This document shows, in pieces, positions 60,977 through 64,000 of a DNA stretch of 64,000 nt; positions within the stretch are counted from its first letter, which is position 1, and every line of letters begins with the position of its first letter. The DNA comes from Acidobacteriota bacterium (GTDB lineage: Bacteria; Acidobacteriota; Blastocatellia; Chloracidobacteriales; Chloracidobacteriaceae), in NCBI GenBank assembly GCA_016208495.1, contig JACQXX010000080.1, positions 1-64,000 of the forward strand, given 5' to 3'. A model generated the notes under the pieces. The model was not told the DNA's origin. It searched no databases and worked only from the letters and a program-made list of their open reading frames with translations. The position numbers and the translations under genes are program-made.

Positions 60977-63900
60977 ATGACCTTTGACAAACTCAAACCC
61001 AAAGTCATCGTCACTGGCCCGCTTTTTGATGAACCGGTTGAAATCATCACTACCATTCCGATCACTCCAACCCAGGTGAAGCTGATTGGGAAAGGCGTCA
61101 AGAGCGGCAAAGTCCACGAACCGATCTTAAATGCCGAACAGGTTGCCATGCTCACGGGTTCGCCCGAAACAGCCCTCTTTGACGGCGACCCGCACCGGTT
61201 TCGGCTGGGGATCGAGGCCCTGCGCATCGGGCTGGCCTATGAATACGACCCGTTCTTTTCGCTCTCGATTGCCCGCGTTGACCCACTGCCGCACCAGTTG
61301 GAAGCCGTGTATGACTATTTTCTCAAGCTGCCCCGCATTCGGTTTTTACTCGCTGACGACCCTGGCGCTGGAAAGACGATTATGGCCGGGCTGCTCATCA
61401 AGGAATTAAAAATCAGAGGGTTGATCAAGCGAATTTTGATCCTCACGCCCGCCAACCTGACCTTTCAATGGCAACGCGAAATGCGCGACAAGTTCCGCGA
61501 AGACTTCCAGATTATCAAGGGCGATGTGCTCCGGCTCAATTATGGTTCCAACCCCTGGCAGGAAAAAGATCAGGTGATTGCCTCGATTTCGTGGGCCTCG
61601 GTAATCGAAGACGCCAAAGACAGCCTGCTCCGGTCTGACTGGGATCTGGTGATTGTGGACGAAGCCCACAAAATGAGCGCCTATAGCAGCGATAAAAAGA
61701 CGCTGGCGTACAAACTGGGCGAAGCCCTGCAGAACCGCACCGACCATCTGTTGCTGATGACGGCCACGCCGCACAAAGGCGACCCCGACAACTTCCGGCT
61801 GTTTCTGGAATTGCTCGACAAAGAGGTGTATGGCGACATTAAGAGCCTCGAACACGCCATGGAGCGCAGCAGCGCGCCGTTTTACCTGCGCCGGACCAAG
61901 GAAATCCTGCAAACGTTTCCGGACCCTGAAACCGGCAAGCCCAAAAAGCTCTATACCCGGCGCAATGTCGAGACCATCGGCTTTCAAATTGATGCTGATG
62001 AACTTGGGTTCTATCTCGATCTGACCGAGTATGTCGAAGACCAGTCGGCCAAAGCGTCGGTGGACGATTCGGCGCGTGGACGGGCGCTCACGTTCACGAT
62101 GGCAATGCTCCAGCGCCGGTTTGCCTCCAGCATCAATGCCGTGCGGAGCAGCCTTCAGCGAATGCAGAAAAAACGCCAGGACATCCTGCAGAATCCAGGA
62201 AAGTACCGCCAGGAACAAATCGCCAAAAAGATGCCTGAAAATTTTGATGAATTGGAAGAATCAGATCAGCAGCGCATCCTGGATGACCTCGAAGAAGTCG
62301 TCGCCACGATTGACCCGACGGCGCTCCGCGAGGAAATCCAGCGGCTGGGGCGCCTGATTGACCAGGCCAATCAGCTTGAACACCGGCAGGCGGAATCAAA
62401 ACTCCGCAAGCTCCGCGAACAAATCGTTGAGCAAGGCATCTTTCGCGATCCGAAAATGAAGCTCCTGCTCTTCACCGAGCACAAAGACACGCTTGATTAT
62501 CTGGTGACCAAACTCCGGGAATGGGGGCTGACGGTGACGCAGATTCACGGTGGAATGAAAGTCGGGGACCGCGACACGCCCGGCACACGCATCTATGCCG
62601 AGCGCGAATTTCGCGAGACCTGCCAGGTGCTGGTGGCGACCGAAGCAGCGGGCGAAGGCATCAACCTCCAGTTTTGCTGGTATTTGATCAACTATGATAT
62701 TCCCTGGAATCCGGTGCGGCTCGAACAGCGCATGGGGCGCATTCATCGCTATGGCCAGGAAAAAGACTGTTTGATCTTCAACTTTGTCGCAACCAACACC
62801 CGCGAAGGCCGCGTGCTGGCCAAGTTGCTCGACAAGCTGCGTGAAATCCGCGCCGAACTCGGCACCGATCAGGTCTTTGACGTCGTGGGCGAAGTCTTTC
62901 CGGCCACGCGACTTGAAAAGATGTTTCGCGAAATGTATGCCCGCAGCCGGACCGAACAGGCGATTACCGACCGCATCATCCAGGAAGTTGACGTCGAACG
63001 CTTCCGCCGCATCACCGGTTCAACGCTGGAAGGGCTGGCCAAAAAGGAACTGAACCTGTCGGCGCTGATTGGCCGCACCACTGAAGCCCGCGAACGTCGG
63101 TTGATTCCCGAAGTCATCGAAGATTTCTTCATCAAGTCGGCGCCGATTTTGGGGCTGCACCCGCGTGAGACCAAAGTCAAATCCCAAATTTACCGGCTGG
63201 GACGGATTCCGCAGCCAGTGGTTCTGGTCGGTGATCGCCTGGAATCGCGCTTTGGCAAAGTCGGTCGTGAATACAAACAGATCACGTTTGACAAAAAGAT
63301 TCTCGAAAAGGACGCCACGCTCGAATGGGTCACGCCGGGGCATCCGCTCTTTGAAGCCGTTCGCGAATACATGGTGGATTTGACCCGTCCGGATTTGAAG
63401 CAGGGCACCGTCTTTTTTGATTTGAATGCCGGGTCGCCCTATCGCCTCGACGTGTTTTCGGCGGCAATACAGGATGGCCGGGGCCACATCCATCACCGCT
63501 GCCTGTTTGCGGTTCAGGTCGAAGTGTCAGGCCAGATGACGATCAAACAACCAACGCTGTTTCTGGATCTGGCACTGGCACCAAAAGGGACACCAGCCCC
63601 GGTGCTTGACCACCTGCCGGGCCGCGACACAACCGAAGGCTTTCTGATCGGCAATGCCCTCCAACCACTGCTCGAAGAAGTGTCAACCCGGCGAAAACGT
63701 GAAATTGCCATCATTTCCGAGCACGTCGAAATCAGTTTGACAACGCTGATTGACAAGCAGAACCTCCAGTACGGCAAGCTGATGGAACTCCAGGCTCAGG
63801 ATGAAAATTCGCCGATGCTGGCCCCCAACCTCAAACAGGTCACCGACCGGATTGACGAACTCAACCGACGGCTTGAAACCCGCCAAAAAGAACTGGCCCA

Positions 63901-64000
63901 GGAAGCCCACTGTGTCATCGGCGAAGTCAAATTCCTGGCTTCGGCCTGGGTGGTGCCGCATCCGGAACGCACCGCGCCGGAAATTGCGCCCATGGTTCGG
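60977..64000 (+). CDS. SNF2/DEAD-like helicase, C-terminus beyond window
   Basis: 1008 codons are open from the ATG at 60977 to the edge, with no stop. Walker A is DDPGAGKT (130-134), DEAH is IVDEAHKM (228-231) and motif III is LLMTATPHKG. The second RecA domain has LLFTEHKDTLDYLV, VLVATEAAGEGINLQ and LEQRMGRIHRYGQ, a full set of SF2 motifs. A 90-residue N-terminal extension begins MTFDKLKPKVIVTG. The RapA-like core followed by a long C-terminal region matches helicases found with adenine methylases and DUF499-type ATPases or DISARM-like DrmD in defence loci. Those partners are not in the window, so this context is inference. Confidence 0.9.
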   Translation, partial: MTFDKLKPKVIVTGPLFDEPVEIITTIPITPTQVKLIGKGVKSGKVHEPILNAEQVAMLTGSPETALFDGDPHRFRLGIEALRIGLAYEYDPFFSLSIARVDPLPHQLEAVYDYFLKLPRIRFLLADDPGAGKTIMAGLLIKELKIRGLIKRILILTPANLTFQWQREMRDKFREDFQIIKGDVLRLNYGSNPWQEKDQVIASISWASVIEDAKDSLLRSDWDLVIVDEAHKMSAYSSDKKTLAYKLGEALQNRTDHLLLMTATPHKGDPDNFRLFLELLDKEVYGDIKSLEHAMERSSAPFYLRRTKEILQTFPDPETGKPKKLYTRRNVETIGFQIDADELGFYLDLTEYVEDQSAKASVDDSARGRALTFTMAMLQRRFASSINAVRSSLQRMQKKRQDILQNPGKYRQEQIAKKMPENFDELEESDQQRILDDLEEVVATIDPTALREEIQRLGRLIDQANQLEHRQAESKLRKLREQIVEQGIFRDPKMKLLLFTEHKDTLDYLVTKLREWGLTVTQIHGGMKVGDRDTPGTRIYAEREFRETCQVLVATEAAGEGINLQFCWYLINYDIPWNPVRLEQRMGRIHRYGQEKDCLIFNFVATNTREGRVLAKLLDKLREIRAELGTDQVFDVVGEVFPATRLEKMFREMYARSRTEQAITDRIIQEVDVERFRRITGSTLEGLAKKELNLSALIGRTTEARERRLIPEVIEDFFIKSAPILGLHPRETKVKSQIYRLGRIPQPVVLVGDRLESRFGKVGREYKQITFDKKILEKDATLEWVTPGHPLFEAVREYMVDLTRPDLKQGTVFFDLNAGSPYRLDVFSAAIQDGRGHIHHRCLFAVQVEVSGQMTIKQPTLFLDLALAPKGTPAPVLDHLPGRDTTEGFLIGNALQPLLEEVSTRRKREIAIISEHVEISLTTLIDKQNLQYGKLMELQAQDENSPMLAPNLKQVTDRIDELNRRLETRQKELAQEAHCVIGEVKFLASAWVVPHPERTAPEIAPMVR

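Overview
The window looks like a piece of a repeat-rich chromosome of about 50% GC, probably from an Acidobacteriota-type (Blastocatellia-like) or similar free-living Gram-negative bacterium. This is inference. It rests on the gene set: an NHL/IPT secreted protein, secreted TPR-CHAT proteins, an RND efflux pair, DUF4157 eCIS-type proteins, DUF4132-like giant proteins and paired acyl-CoA dehydrogenases. No rRNA or tRNA gene was found.

Layout. 0-8.2 kb: PLP decarboxylase, secreted NHL-repeat protein, large methyltransferase-headed protein. 8.3-9.1 kb: VapBC-type toxin-antitoxin pair. 9.4-16.3 kb: giant DUF4132-like protein and a secreted coiled-coil protein. 16.5-25 kb: zinc-type/quinone oxidoreductase, a small membrane protein, an MFS-DeoR-HAD cluster, a 5'-truncated metallophosphoesterase and a large unrecognised helical protein. 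25.1-33.5 kb: a complete aroF-trpEGDCFBA operon behind a sigma70-like promoter, a leader peptide carrying Tyr-Trp-Trp-Tyr-Tyr-Trp-Phe, and a terminator whose 5' arm can pair with the leader, i.e. a full transcription-attenuation module. 33.5-37.3 kb: two eCIS-effector-like proteins (DUF4157/LysM and HopA1-like). 38-44 kb: an autoinhibited Fic protein and an RND permease plus adaptor. 44.4-45.5 kb: a 14-repeat CRISPR array with no cas genes. 45.7-52.8 kb: two secreted TPR-CHAT paralogues. 52.9-60.8 kb: HMA protein, crotonase, Nudix hydrolase between perfect 141-bp direct repeats, alpha/beta hydrolase, secreted unknown, two acyl-CoA dehydrogenases. 61-64 kb: a SNF2-type helicase cut by the window edge.

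The most unusual property is between the genes. At least seven intergenic regions hold a pair of short tandem-repeat arrays (unit 7 or 8 bp) in inverted orientation, one after the upstream gene and its reverse complement before the downstream gene. The motif differs from site to site (TTCAGGG, AGTAGTC, TTAGTGG, CAGGGCT, an nnGTCACC octamer, a CTCTGTG type), but the paired-inverted architecture is kept. Three such pairs lie inside the trp operon. Arrays and other palindromic repeats also run into coding ends, giving termini to the RND permease, TrpA and one CHAT protein. Further dispersed families are present: a MITE-like element with 13-bp terminal inverted repeats and 4-bp target duplications, a 320-bp palindrome, a 29-bp element, and an approximately 85-bp element next to stop codons.

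How the genes work together: aroF feeds chorismate synthesis and trpEGDCFBA turns chorismate into tryptophan, with the leader peptide sensing charged Trp, Tyr and Phe tRNAs. The MFS, DeoR and HAD genes form one likely co-regulated cluster. The RND adaptor and permease form one pump. The acyl-CoA dehydrogenases and crotonase point to fatty or aromatic acyl-CoA turnover. VapBC, Fic, CRISPR, the eCIS-like proteins, the CHAT proteins and the edge helicase make up a conflict and defence-flavoured accessory content spread along the window.
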